This document shows positions 12,835 through 25,250 of a DNA stretch of 64,000 bases, piece after piece (the first letter of the stretch is position 1; every line of letters begins with the position of its first letter). Source of the DNA: Anoplopoma fimbria. Its lineage: Eukaryota; Chordata; Actinopteri; Perciformes; Anoplopomatidae. The DNA lies in the NCBI RefSeq assembly GCF_027596085.1, contig NC_072450.1, positions 4,587,236 through 4,651,235 of the forward strand, read 5' to 3'. A model generated the notes under the pieces. The model was not told where the DNA came from, ran no database searches, and was given only the letters and a program-made list of their open reading frames with translations. Made by a program: the position numbers and the translations under genes.

Positions 12835-13571
12835 GAAGTCTCTGCTATTTTAATGTCATCTATGGACATTCAAAATAATACAACACTATTCCTTCACATT
12901 GACCTCTCTTCCCACATTGTCAAGTTTCAAGTTAGCTTGTTAGCCTTCATTGACATTGATTTTTGCGCGCACATTTAAGCAGCTTTCACTCGGTCACATT
13001 AGCCCTCTGCTATTCAGTATTTCAAGACACAACAACTGCTCAACTACAGTTCACTTTAGTTATTCTAAAATGATGCTTCTGCTGAAATGTCAAAATGTGG
13101 TTTCATAAGTGATTTAGAGAAACTTACCACAGTCATTCGAGAAGAAAACTGGCACCGTGGTGAAACTGGTCCGTTTGAAGGAGAAGGAGAAGGAGCTTAC
13201 CAGAGTACTTTCAAGAGTACACTAGTCTTGTAACAGTGAACATTTTCATCAACACTGTGCAGCGTTTTACTCTTGCTGTTGTTGTAATAACACTGAAATA
13301 GTCAATGTACTTTTACACTGTCTATTTTACACTAACAATTTTAACTCTGAATATTTTCACCAACACTGGGGGATATATTAGTTGGAATTACTCTTGCTGT
13401 TGTTGTTATAACTCTGAAAGAGTCAGTACACTTTGACAATGCATATTTAACACTGGGGAATTTACTGTGTATACATGCCTACAGAGTGCCTAACGACTCA
13501 CGTAACTATGGACTCATATGAGACACATGACTTAAGGCTGACGTGACAAAATAAGTCAGCGTTGACTTTTA

Positions 13572-13640
13572 GTTTCACACAGGACACAAACAGAGGTCTC
13601 CTGGGTGAAGGTCATGTGTTTGTTTGATGCATCCACCAAC
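13572..13640 (+). repeat. Short interspersed repeat ('gaggtctcctgggtgaaggtc'), copy 1
   Basis: The phrases 'acacaaacagaggtctcc' and 'gggtgaaggtcatgtgttt' recur in diverged form at 30815-30880 (plus) and, reversed, at about 15155-15200. Three partial copies in the window mark a dispersed repeat. Non-coding. The rest of 13470-14740 has no recognised gene. Confidence 0.5.
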
Positions 13641-14739
13641 ACTCCCACCCAGCTGGCAGAATTTCTCTATATTTATACTACGTCAATTGTTCAGACCGTC
13701 TAATTCTGACTTGGATGAGTTGACATTGGAGTAAGTTGAAATGCCTTGTCAAGATGGCTGAGCTATGATAATCTTCGTTTGGGGGAGGGTCATTATGGCT
13801 CACCTGGTTAAAAAGCCTGTTATCTTCATCTCACTACTTCCTGCCTTTGGCTCACTCCGTCTTGAGTTGGATCTGATGAATGGATACCCGTCCTCTTTGA
13901 AGTATTAGTAAATGTTTTTACAAGAAGGTAACTTTTTTAAAAGGGAACAACAATTATCGTAAATACTCTCGCGGTGACAACAGCTGGGATCGTGTGTTGT
14001 GTGTGTTGGCAACAGCTGACGGGCCTTTATCAGGCCTGATTAATGAATTGGCAGGACAGATGAATGGAGAGATGTTCCAGCCTCGTGAAATTCCACTCTG
14101 TTTTCTGTTGTTGTTTTCTTTTCATGTTGCTTTGGTTACTTCCAAGAAAAAAAGATTTTATCAGTGAGGTATGACAGCTCATCTACTGAAAAGATTATTT
14201 ACAATAATCACCGAAAACAGTGCATTCTTTACTCAAACAAACAAAGCATTATGTGGCCCCAGTCTATGTAATTTTGCTTGATTAATGATTTTTCCACAAA
14301 AACATTATGGAAAAAAATGACTGGCTGCATCAGTGGAAAAAAATAAGAGAAGGAAGAATTTTCCTGCTCAACTTCTTAACATTCAACCCTTTGTTTTTTG
14401 TAGGCCACAATGTGCTGATACAAAGTTCAAATGCCCTACAAACCCTTGATGATTTCTCTTATCTGGACTGATTAGATCTGTCCCCAGGACTGTGTGAGGA
14501 CATTTAAAGTACACACTGTTTGATTGAAATCTCTCTCTCTTTCTTAGGATGGCACATTTTACACCTTCATAATACTATTGAGTATTGAAGTAATACATAT
14601 GATATTACAATATATAGAAGAAACACATTGCCATTGTGCATCCACATAGAAAAACGCAGCAAAAATGGTGAAAAGCTGTTGTTCTGTTGACCACCATGTA
14701 GCAGCGGTGGAATAAGTACATATTCTCAAGTATCGTAAT

Positions 14740-15240
14740 AAAGGAACAGTGTGCAGCATTTAGAGGAAGCTATGGGCAGAACTAGGATATCACATTCATG
14801 TCTTTAATCACCTGAAAATAAGTATCGTTGTGTATTTGTTACCTTAAAATGAGCCGTTTATATCTACATACGGGGCGGTCCCTCCTCATGGAGCTGGCGG
14901 CCATGTTTCTACAGTAGCCCATAACAGACAAACAAAACCCTGGCAATAGATAGAGACATACGGGCCACCGTAGTTCCTCTACCAGCCCGTTCTCATTCCA
15001 AGGATGTCGAATACCAATGCTTTTTCACACCCATCAGCATCTTCAGATCGACGCACAACGTACCTTTTAGCGCCCGAACTTTCAAGTAACTACAGTTTCA
15101 ACTCAGAGAGAAATGCTCTTTGACTGTGATGACGTAGTGTAATTCCGGGTGGGTCAAACAAACACAGGACTTTCAACCAGGAGACCAATGTTCAAGATGG
15201 TGTTTGTGTACCAAAGTTGCCCTTTTTGATGTTTGGGACG
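14740..15240 (+). repeat. Composite percomorph interspersed repeat
   Basis: The segment begins 'ggaacagtgtgcagcattta' and continues with 'atcacctgaaaataagtatc', 'aaaatgagccgtttatatct', 'ggcggccatgtttctacagt' and 'gggccaccgtagttcctct'. I recognise this order from a very common percomorph MITE-like repeat. Further phrases to about 15240 ('gcgcccgaactttcaagtaa', 'gatgacgtagtgtaattccg') belong to the same or an adjoining repeat. Non-coding. Confidence 0.6.
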
Positions 15241-16714
15241 TGTTTCCCATACTTATATTGAAGAAAACGATCTGCTCCTGTGTGAGTGTTTACTTTTGAT
15301 ACTGTCAGCAAATTTGTGCTGTTAATACTTTTGTACTCTTACTCTAGTGAATTACTACTACTTGTACTACAGTAGAAGATATGAGTACTTTTTCCACCAC
15401 GGCTATGGAGCAATGTGTGAGGTCCCTGTTTTGCTTGTATCAGCCAAACACATAAAGACACACAAGTCCACAAGCATGCAAGTGACCCAAAACACATTCC
15501 TGCCGATGGTTAGGGTTACGCTATTCAAACTATTCCACGGATTGGTTGTGGTGTCGGTGAGGCAAGAAAAGTAGCAATGCAACAGCAAAGGTATTGGAAA
15601 ACAGGACCGCAAGCTTGAAAACATAAACTATACAGATTTCAAGATTTCTTTCTTCAAAAGGAAGGTCATTCTTATCTAATCAGCCATAAAAACTATACAT
15701 GTAATATATGAAATAGGTTTCTTGTAAATATACAAACACTTATTTTGTTGAATAGAGTAATACTATCATCACCTCAGCACCCACCCTCCATTTCTCCCTC
15801 AAGTGAACACTGATAGCTGTGTCAGCATGTTGACCTTAGTTTGATGTTATCGCTGGTAGCACCGTTAGCTAGAAGACGCTCATGTTGTGAGCCGTAAAGA
15901 GGCAAAAAAAAGCTTCCAATCTCGTACTAAAAAAAAGAAAAAACAGTTTATTATGTACAGAGTGGTCGAAAGACTGTAAAAATGTGAGTCCATTTACCAT
16001 TTGTACCAAGTTAAAACAAAACTCAACAATATCTAATACAATACCCGTATAGAATTGTGTCGACTTGTGATTATTACAATAAAAATACAATAATAAAATA
16101 AATAAAATACAATTTTTACAATAAAAATAACTTGGCTTGACAAGTGTTCAGTTATTTGTTAAAACTGCTTTAATGTTGATTCAAGTTATGGTAATTTTGG
16201 AGGCTGTAGTCAGTGTTGCTTTTTAATTCCATTGTTTTTTTAATGAAAGGTGTTTCTAATAATTGTGTGGTTTACCTCAATTGATATAAACCTGATAAAC
16301 TATCTGAATAACACAACAAATGTCAACAGATCCACATTCAACTCCAGCCTTTAAAATAAACAAAAAATATATTTTTCCAAAATTGTTATTTCTTTTTTCA
16401 TTTATTTTGTATTTAACCTGGTTCGTCACATTAAGATCAATGTTCTCTTCTTGGCTAGACCTGGCCAAGAATAGCAGCAACATAGTTTTGAACACAATAT
16501 AAACTGTTATATATATCTGTTATATATATATCTGTTATAACTGTTATATATATAAACAAAAGCTGAACATTATAACCTTCATTAAGGTAGGATTTATTGC
16601 AGGGCTGTTGCAGAGGCAGAGATAATCATACACTTTAAGATCTCAATATGTGTTAGAGTATCATCTCAGGTCAGGTCAAACGAGTGTAAATGTGTTTGTC
16701 TGTCTTTATTTTAG
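15241..16714. other. Intergenic, AT-rich
   Basis: No gene recognised. Local (TATATA) runs lie at 16508-16552. Short open frames here are not supported by any family feature. Confidence 0.5.
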
Positions 16715-16813
16715 ATCCATAAAGATCTGGCAGCCCGTCTGGAGTGCTGCCTCCCTCTCCCCCAGTCCTGCTGGGATGAGTTCCAGCAGTCTGTGACCCT
16801 GAACGGGTTTTAA
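16715..16813 (+). pseudogene. Possible orphan terminal exon (33 codons)
   Basis: A pyrimidine-rich tract and acceptor 'tctttattttag' at 16703-16714 precede 33 codons with no stop until TAA at 16811. The translation starts IHKDLAARLECCLPLPQ and ends in FQQSVTLNGF. Codon choice is GC-richer than the surroundings (many CTG, CAG and CCC), which suggests true coding origin. I found no matching upstream exon within the window and do not recognise the family. It could be the last exon of a gene starting further left, a relic, or chance. Confidence 0.3.
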
Positions 16814-17344
16814 GCAGTCGCAGAAGATGGATGGTTGTCTTGGCTGCAGGTAGGGAGTCATTTTGTGATCGGCTAAATGAGCCCTTTGTCAGCAGGGTGA
16901 GCTGTGACTTTGACCTCTGGTTGTCAGCACAATTTAGATTCTGTTATGCAGAGCAGGTTGTTTCAATCTAAGAGAGTCGACGGTCTTATAAAGTGTGGAC
17001 TTGTGGGGTGTGCAGTGCCTAATGCGGTAAAACATTTGGATGCCAGAGTGATAACCACAGTGGAGACCCTGAACACCGGCCTGTTGCATTTAATAGACAC
17101 AGTTCGAAAAAGATCTGATTAACTCTGAGACATTTTAGCTCTGGAGGCTGTTCGGCCTTTTAGTCGTTGACCCCTTTTGCCAGCTCATGATCATTAAGCT
17201 ATGTGAAAGGTAGCATGGCATACACCTGCACATCTGTTATATTTTAGTAATTTAGTGAATGCTTTCCTCTTCAGGTACGTTATTATCATATATCATGAGC
17301 TACCCCAGAGGACTCCAACACACTGCAGAGAGGCTGTATATAAC

Positions 17345-17897
17345 AAGTGGATGTAGTAAACATGACTTCACCCATTGGTTTGTGGACTGCCGTTTTGAAG
17401 CCTCCACTGTGGCATTTAGGCCGACGCCATCTTGGTTTTTGGAACCAGTGTCAGGAGAGGGTGGAGCTAAGTACAACCAAATGCTGAATGAGACATGTTT
17501 AGGACACCAAATAGGTTGGAATCAACTTTGATGACGTGAAAACACACTTTGAAAGGATTCAAGTTGTAAGACGAAAACACGGACAACTCCAACACTGGAC
17601 AATGACGTTGTAGCGACCTGTCAATCACAGTAAGCCCCGCCCTAAAGCATACTCTGCTTTATGGTCTGTTTGACTCTAAATGGAGCATCATTTACTAAAT
17701 GAACATCATGCTGTATTGAAGAAGACTTGAAACTAGAGATTGAGACCATAAACTCATGTTTACAATGTTTACTGAGGGAATAAATCAAGAGAGAAGTAGA
17801 GTCATTTTCTCATAGACTTCTATACAACCAGAGGAGTCGCCCCCTGATGGCGATTAGAGAGAATGCAAGTTTAAGGCACTCCAGCATTGATTCACTG
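17345..17897 (+). repeat. Interspersed repeat family R1, copy 1
   Basis: Starts near 'cattggtttgtggactgcc' with a moderately diverged left half. It then has a core of about 195 bases from 'tgctttatggtctgtttgac' to 'gtcgccccctgatgg' that reads identically in copies at 37985-38470 and 41495-41828. It ends near 'gcattgattcactg'. Non-coding; the apparent 90-codon frame inside it is incidental. Confidence 0.85.
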
Positions 17898-20800
17898 TTC
17901 GCCTGTTTGTACTGATCAAACTCTACATTCGCCAAAAAACATTGACAGATAAACATTCTCTAACATGTGTAAATAATGTCTGGATGGCAATCAAGCTTTG
18001 GATCTGTGTTGTACAAATGTGAGTTCATCCCACAAGAAAACCTAAATCATTATGATGCACTGTTCTTTGTAAACAACATGGAACAAAACAAACAGAAGTC
18101 TTCATGATAGAATGGTACAAATGATCAAAACCAGCAAAGTGTTTGGTGTCTCAGTGACTCAGACTTTTGATTGATTTGCAAAAACTGGCGAAAAAACTTC
18201 CCGTCGATGGACTCTACTCCCTTGTGCCATTATTACATAACCTTGTCTGACATTATGTACCTCACGCTCCCTTTTCCTTACACCTCTCTCTCTCTCTCTC
18301 TCTGTTTCCTCTGACGGGCACTGAATACCTTTTGAGAAATAACCATAAATAAACTCTCCCTTTGTCACACGGGCCCGGCCATATGGTCTAAATCTGCACT
18401 ACAAAAGACTGGACGCCGCACGTGACGCTTCAAACGGTATAAAAAACCAAAACATTCAGCTCCGTCCGTCGGCTCAGAACGACTCACAGGCTGCTTTCAC
18501 AGTCGGCTCGAGCAGCTACAGGCCTAAGAATATGCCGGACCCACACAATAATAAAAGAAAGTATTGTTTTGGATTGCTCCTCTTGCCATAAGCCACATTA
18601 TGTAAGCGTGAGGTATCAATAGGAGTTGGCGATGTGCCACAATGGTGTGTGTGTGTGTGCGGTTGTGTGTGTGTGTGTGTGTGCGGTTGTGGGTGCAGGT
18701 GTTGAAAATATCTTGTATGAATAGTTCCTCTGAGGCGCAATAACTTATATGCTGATGCAGTGATAATGATCTGAGTAGCACGATGGAGGGAGTGACTGTG
18801 TCTACTGTACGTTCACAGCAAATACTTCTACTGACTGTGACAAAAGTTGGCATATTTCCAAGTACAATATATAAAGTATTTCACTGCATTTCATCAATAC
18901 ACTGCAAAGTAATGCATATTACATTTTGGCTTTTTAACTTTTTAGAATTCTAATGATGCCAAAAGTTCAGAGAGTTTTCGTGGATAATAAATATGCTGAC
19001 AAATCTAAGATTAATATATATATATTTTGGTTCTTGATTCTGCATTTTTCGTGATCCATCTGTAAAATAAGGTGGGTCAAAATGTGCACTACTTTAAGAC
19101 CCCTCTACACATGTATTAAGACATAAAATGCTGCTCTGCTGGTGACTAATAATTTATGTCTAATATCATTTTGCCACACTAAAGTTCAGTTATGTCAAAG
19201 TGACGTATACTCCTTCCTCATTGAAAATCAATCATCAATGAATATGCAAATATTTTACATTTCAAAACTTTAACTGCCAGACATGAGAGGTCCCTTTTTC
19301 TTGCATTTAGAAGTCCACAGTCAGTGTTTTGTGCACTGGAGGCCTCACGTCTCCAAGTCACAGCCGATTGGCTAAAAAAACAACAACTGTGACATCACAA
19401 ATCCTCCTCACATGCGTGCATCTTAAACTAAGATTCAGTGAGCGCAGAGAAACTTCTCCTCCTTCCTTGTCAAACACATGCATCACTCTGCAGCGTGAAG
19501 CCCAAACATCCAATCAACAAGTTTGTATTGTCAACAAATATATTAATTAATAACGTTTCGCTTTGCCGATTAATATCAAGAGAATGACAGGAGTTTCATG
19601 CAACAAAAAAAGAGTTTCACATTTGAAATCCTTAAAGTGACGTTGATAAATGTAGTGAAACAATATATTCAGGCTTCATGTGTCACAATGTCCTCATGCT
19701 GCACCTGCTGTGAAAGGTGAGGACACCTTATACAAACACCTCACCTATTAATAAGACAGCTGGAAAGCAGAGAGCAGAGACAAAACAAGGACACTAAAAC
19801 AATTAAACCTAATCAATCATCTTCTGACCTGAGTGCAATCAACTGCCCATCAAAGCAGGATGTAAACTCTGCAGCACGTCAACAACCAAAACCCCAATCT
19901 TCCCAAACCTTTGGCATATGTTCTTACAGCACGCTGACCTGATTAATCCGTATAATAACAGCTATTAATATGAATGAGGATGTGTTGGATATATTAGACC
20001 TGAGTGTAGCATAAACATGTTGGAGAAACATTGACTCATCATGTTCCATCAACACCGTTTTACGCACACTTAACCATTCTTACTTACTAGGGTTGGGGGG
20101 TCAACCAAGTGTTGCAAATAAATAAGATGTTATTAAATAAATGCAAAAGGAGAGGATATTTCCCCACATGTTAAAGAGCATTATGGTCTGTCTGACACAC
20201 ACACACACACACACTGCAGTCTACATACCTTTGGAAGACGTCCACATCCCCGGAAGGTCCTCTGAGCTCGGAGAGATAATCACATAGTCCTCTTGAGTGG
20301 GAAAAAACAAACAAACAAAATACTTTGTGCACCAAGTCCAAGCGGACAGGAGAGGAAGCTGCCCCCCCTCCCCTACCCCCCTTATCCAATGCGTTTCCAC
20401 AACAGAGTCGTTTTTTTTTGCTATAGCTTTCCATCTGCGTCCGTGTAAAGGGATATTGTCATTTTTGAGGTGGTTTTTAAAAATGAAACTTGGGAGGGGG
20501 GGAGGAGGGGGGGACGACTAGAGGCCTCCAAGCCGGTCCGTACAAAAAAAAACCAAAAAACACAAAGTCATTTATCCAGCCATTTTCTCTGATGTGTCCT
20601 GTGCTTTGCTCTCATAGTGGCTCACCAGGCTCTTTTTCTGTGTGGGGGAAAAAAAAAAAAGCATATTTGTGTAGATGTCATAGAAATAATTCTAGCCCTG
20701 GTTTATTTGATGACTGCTAAATGTGCTGTGTCTTTGTCAATGAGCTTCTCTAAGTGTTGGATCACCAGCAGAACGTATGGTATCTGTCTCGGGCTCTTTC

Positions 20801-20900
20801 TTTCCCTTTATTGGAGTCCAATTTTTATTGGCAGCACATGAGAGAGGGTTATTAATATCATTAGCTTTTCTCTCTCTAGAGGAAGTTCCTCCAACATTCT
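17898..20900. other. Intergenic, microsatellites only
   Basis: Holds a (CT)n run at 18286-18303, an interrupted (GT)n with 'gcggtt' interruptions at 18641-18696, and (AC)n at 20196-20213. No gene was recognised. Part of 19-21 kb could belong to an extended 3' UTR of kcna4 on the minus strand, but nothing in the sequence proves that. Confidence 0.5.
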
Positions 20901-21042
20901 TCAGCTAAGTGGTCAGAGGATGACTTAAATTATTGCCATTTGCACGGCCTACAGTTTCTGTCTCTGAAATAAAAACCAGCCAAACCTCCAGCGCCAAGTT
21001 CTACATTAGTGCAAACATTTATTCATTTACTTATTTTTAAAC

Positions 21043-21048
21043 TTTATT
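21043..21048 (-). promoter_or_regulatory. kcna4: Candidate kcna4 poly(A) signal
   Basis: AATAAA on the minus strand about 330 bases past the kcna4 stop codon, the nearest good hexamer downstream. Longer 3' UTRs using further signals are possible. Confidence 0.35.
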
Positions 21049-21377
21049 GCATAACAGCAAAAAAAAAACACCATCATCCCTACCCTTCCTATTATTGACA
21101 GATGGAACTCATAAAGTGCGAATGCATAGCCTGACTTTGAGTTTTGACGTCAGATTATAGTCGACTTAATCAATTGAACCCATTAAGGGCCAATGATTGA
21201 TCACAATGGAGAGGATTTTGGGTGGAGAAGCTGTTCTGAGATGGAGAGGATGAAACACCTGACCTGTGAAGTGTGTGCGTAATGTGCGTGCGTAAAACTT
21301 GAGTTTGGACCTCCTGCTTGTTGGGTATTTTCCTTTTTTTTAAGAAAGAAAAAAGGGCTGAAAAAGACTACTTGTAA

Positions 21378-22861
21378 TCACACGTCAGTCTGAACGGATT
21401 TGGAGTTCGTACTGTTCCTCCTGCCTATGTCGGTGCCGTTTCCTTTACTGGGGCTCTTGTCCAGCCCGCAAAGCGACTCCGTCACCCCCTCCTCCATCTC
21501 CATGTACTCCGCCTTGTCGCCCATGGAGGAACCCGATGGAGAACCTTTGAATTTCCTTAAAAAGTCTGGGAAGTAAGGACAGCCTGGTGGCAAGCTCTCC
21601 ACCACAGGAGCCTGGTCCTCGTTGTCGGTCTCCCGGTGGTAGAAGTAGTTGAAGTTGGAGACTATCACCGGCACCGGGAGCGCAATGGTCAGCACCCCGG
21701 CGATGGCGCACAAGGAGCCCACTATCTTCCCACCCACCGTGATGGGCTTCATGTCTCCATATCCCACAGTGGTCATGGTCACCACTGCCCACCAGAAGGC
21801 GTCTGGGATGCTGGTGAACTGGGAGGATGGTTCATCTGCTTCTGCAAAGTACACAGCGCTGGAGAAGAGGATGACTCCGATGACGAGGAAGAAGATGAGG
21901 AGAGCCAGCTCCCTCATGCTGGCGCGTAAAGTGTGGCCCAAGATCTGGAGACCTTTGGAGTGTCTGGACAGCTTGAAGATGCGGAACACCCTCACCAGGC
22001 GGATTATTCTCAGGATGGCGAAGCTCACAGCCTGCTGCCCATTCCCCTGGTGCTGGGCCAGGTCTGTGCACAGCGTGATGAAGTAAGGCAAGATGGAGAC
22101 AATGTCTATGCAGTTCATGATGTTCTTGAAGAACGCAGGCTTGCTCGGGCACGCAAAGAACCGCACGATCAACTCAAAGGAGAACCAGATGATGCAGACG
22201 GTCTCCACGATGAAGAACGGGTCGTTGAACGGGGTGAAGTCCTGCTCAGACTGGGTGGAGTTGCCTTTATCATCCCTGAACTCCGGGAGGGTCTCCAGGC
22301 AGAAGATGACGATGGAGATCACGATGACCAGCACTGACACCACCGCAATCCCTCTGGCTGGACTGGAGCTCTCCGGGTACTCGAAGAGGAGCCAGATCTG
22401 TCTCTTGAACTCATCCTCTGGCAAAGGTTTCTCCTCCTCCTTCACAAAGCCCTCATCCTCCCGAAACTTCAGTATCGCCTCCTCTCCGAGCTCGTAGAAC
22501 TTCACCTCCTCGGAGAAGATGTCAAACGGGACGTTCACAGGTCTTTTCAAGCGTCCTCCTGACTGGTAGTAGTAGAGGATGGCGTCGAAGCTCGGCCGGT
22601 TCCGATCGAAGAAGTACTCGTTCCTCAGAGGGTCGAAGAACCTGCTCCTCCTGTCTGGATCTCCAAGGAGGGTGTCGGGGAACTGAGCCAGGGTCTTCAT
22701 CTGAGTCTCAAACCTGAGTCCGGACACATTGATGACCACTCTCTCGCAGCAGCCGCTCTCCCTGGACGCGTAATCATACCCGGAGTGCGGACGTCTGTCT
22801 GTCTCCTCCTCATCATCCATGTTGCACAGAAAGCTCGACCTCTTGCTTCCCTTGTCCTCCT

Positions 22862-22895
<34 letters not shown>

Positions 22896-23285
22896 CTGGA
22901 TCATCATGTCGTCCTCGGATCCGAGCAGAGCCAGCTCCGAGTGGCGCAGGTCTCCACCCAGAGTCCTGCTGCGTCTCCACCGCTGCTTTTTCCTCTCCTG
23001 CTGGTGCTGCTGGGAGGAGGAGGTGGAGGAGGAGGAGGAGGTGGTGGTGGAGGAGGAGGAAGAGGAGGAGGAGCGAGATTGATGCTGGCGGTTGTTTAGG
23101 AGATGCGAGGAGGAGGTGGAGGTGGAGGTGGTACCTGCTCCTCCTCCTCCTCCTCCTCCTCCTCCTCCTTCTGCACCTTCAGCTGCTGATGCTCGTGCCT
23201 GGCGCTCCCGTGCACGAGTTTGGGCATAATTATAAGGCAGGTGACTATTGCACCCATTGTCTGCACCCACCATGGCAAACTCCAT
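21378..23285 (-). CDS. kcna4: Voltage-gated K+ channel Kv1.4 (kcna4), single exon
   Basis: Pore-forming subunit of a Shaker-type A-current channel at the plasma membrane. The 635-residue protein is close to the roughly 650 of mammalian Kv1.4, and the intronless CDS is typical of Kv1 genes. In order: N-terminal inactivation peptide ([18 protein letters not shown], with the redox-type Cys12), low-complexity Gly/Ser/Glu stretches (about 40-150), T1 tetramerisation domain (about 180-275, [13 protein letters not shown]), S1 312-332, S2 357-377, S3 388-406, S4 with regularly spaced Arg ([20 protein letters not shown], about 424-443), S5 460-480, selectivity filter TVGYGD 506-511, and S6 with PVPVIVSNF. 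An NST sequon lies at 342 in the S1-S2 linker. The C-terminus TDV is a class I PDZ ligand. The ATG at 23285 is chosen because the following residues match the Kv1.4 N-terminus and the context is strong (A at -3, G at +4). An in-frame ATG at 23402 would add 39 Ser-rich residues. Confidence 0.97.
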
Positions 23286-24420
23286 CTTTACCCCAGTCAA
23301 TGAGCTACAGGGATGGAGGTGGAGGTGGGAGGAGGTGGAGGTGGAGGAGGAGGAAAGTTGCAGCTCTGAGCTAGAAAATGAGGCATGAACCGGCTCCACC
23401 AATAGGTTGTAGGTGAATGAGAGTCAGAACAACAAACACACCTCAATGAGGTCCATGTGGCGGCTCTCACAGGAGACACCGCCCAGGCCTCCGACTCTTC
23501 ATGACATCATGACCATGAAACACACACCAGAAAAGAAAAAGGAGAAAGGTGGCTCTCTCTGTGTGTCTCCTCCTCCTTGTTGTTTTATTTGCTGGGCTTC
23601 ATAAACCAGCAGGTCCACTCAGCTTCAACCCAAAACATCTCTGCGCGCCTCCTCCAGAGCCCATCAGGTGGTTCATCTCTCCTGTGGTCCTCAGTGGTCG
23701 CTCCTGGATGCCATTTTATGTGATGAGATTTGAAGCAAAAAATATAAATAAAAAAAGAGCTCCTGTGAATGTGAGAGACTTTATTCCTCTTCTGCTCTCT
23801 GCCAGAGAAAGACAAGAGAAAAAAACACAAACACAGCATTTGGTTTGGAAAACAAAGAAGAATATTCATATATATGTATATATTCAGACTGCATAGAATA
23901 CACATCTTTTGCAATATAAGGGAGGTGCAACTTCATTTGCATATTATTATTATTATTATAGTTATTGAGCATGAAAATGAACATTACGCATGAAATCCCC
24001 TCTGTCCTTTACAACATAGCCTCCTCTTCTATTCTTTCATACTTACATGTGGGGAAGGGGGCCAAACCAAACCAGACCAGACCAGACCAGCCCCCCTACA
24101 GACACATCTGCTCCAGGAGGAGGAGGAGGAGGAGGAGGAGGAGAGCTAGGCTGGGTGAGGATGCAGTTCTTCGCTCCATGCCCAAATCCTTGCGTCTTGA
24201 TTTAAATCCCGTCGTCGGATCCAACCATCGTCCACTATCTCCATCCTCTGACGCACTCCCGAGGAACACACTTTTTTATTTTTTTCTTGTGTGTTTTTTT
24301 ATTTTTTTTGGAGAGGAGGAGGAGGAGGAGGAGGTGGTGTCTCGACGTCTTGTCTCAATTCAACAGGATCTGTCTCCACTTCAGCAGCCGATTCTGCTGC
24401 ATCGCTACCGGTTCTCAATT
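23286..24420. promoter_or_regulatory. kcna4: Probable kcna4 5' UTR/promoter region
   Basis: The stretch immediately upstream of the kcna4 start (minus strand) contains GGA-rich runs at 23310-23355 and (AGG)n at 24115-24142. No TATA box or clear transcription start could be fixed. Assignment as promoter/5' UTR rests on position only. Confidence 0.4.
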
Positions 24421-24423
24421 ATC

Positions 24424-24904
<481 letters not shown>

Positions 24905-25063
24905 AAGCAGGTGTGTAGCGGTGTGTTTTGGGGAGCATCAGTGCAGCTCGTGCGGTCATGGAGAAAAAGATGCGAAAGTTTAGCCTCACAAGCATCTGTC
25001 TGTCTGCCGCTGGAGCCCTACCTATACTCCGGTATCCTCCTATTGTGTGTGTGTGATGGTGAT

Positions 25064-25108
25064 GAGGAGGAGGAGGAGGAGGAGGAGGAGGAGGAGGAGG
25101 AGGAGGAG
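25064..25108. repeat. (GGA)n microsatellite
   Basis: About 15 perfect GGA units on the plus strand, between the (GA)n and (TCC)n tracts. Confidence 0.95.
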
Positions 25109-25250
25109 AGCATCGGTGAGAAAGTGATCCGTGTACCGCAGCGCACGCAGGCGGTGCTCGGTCCTCCCCCAGTGGACACAGCCGGTCACTGCACACCGTG
25201 ATGCAGTCTGCCCTTCATCACTGCTGGGTGGCAACCGGTGTCCTAACCAT

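Larger units (their letters stand above)
10447..13469. mobile_element. 3.0-kb TA-flanked inverted-repeat element carrying a six-exon gene
   Basis: The left end begins CACAGTAAAATCGGCAGTGT and the right end, read in reverse complement, begins CACAGTAAATTCCCCAGTGT. Both ends are flanked by the dinucleotide TA (10445-10446 and 13470-13471). Subterminal regions on both sides (10450-10810 and 13190-13460) are dense in short words such as 'taacact', 'agagtcaatt' and 'acactgaa' in both orientations, as in many cut-and-paste DNA elements. Between the ends lies a minus-strand spliced gene (11087-12834) with a poly(A) signal. No transposase was recognised, so this is either a non-autonomous element that captured a gene or an element of a superfamily I cannot name. 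TA duplication plus terminal inverted repeats is the direct evidence; classification is open. Confidence 0.7.

Noticed and set aside
21445..22497. Frames of 97-145 codons on both strands inside kcna4
   Set aside because: Shadows of the GC-rich kcna4 coding sequence in other frames.
21378..23402. kcna4 starting 39 codons earlier at 23402
   Set aside because: The extra residues are Ser/His-rich and unlike Kv1.4, whereas residues from 23285 match the family's N-terminal inactivation peptide and have a strong start context.
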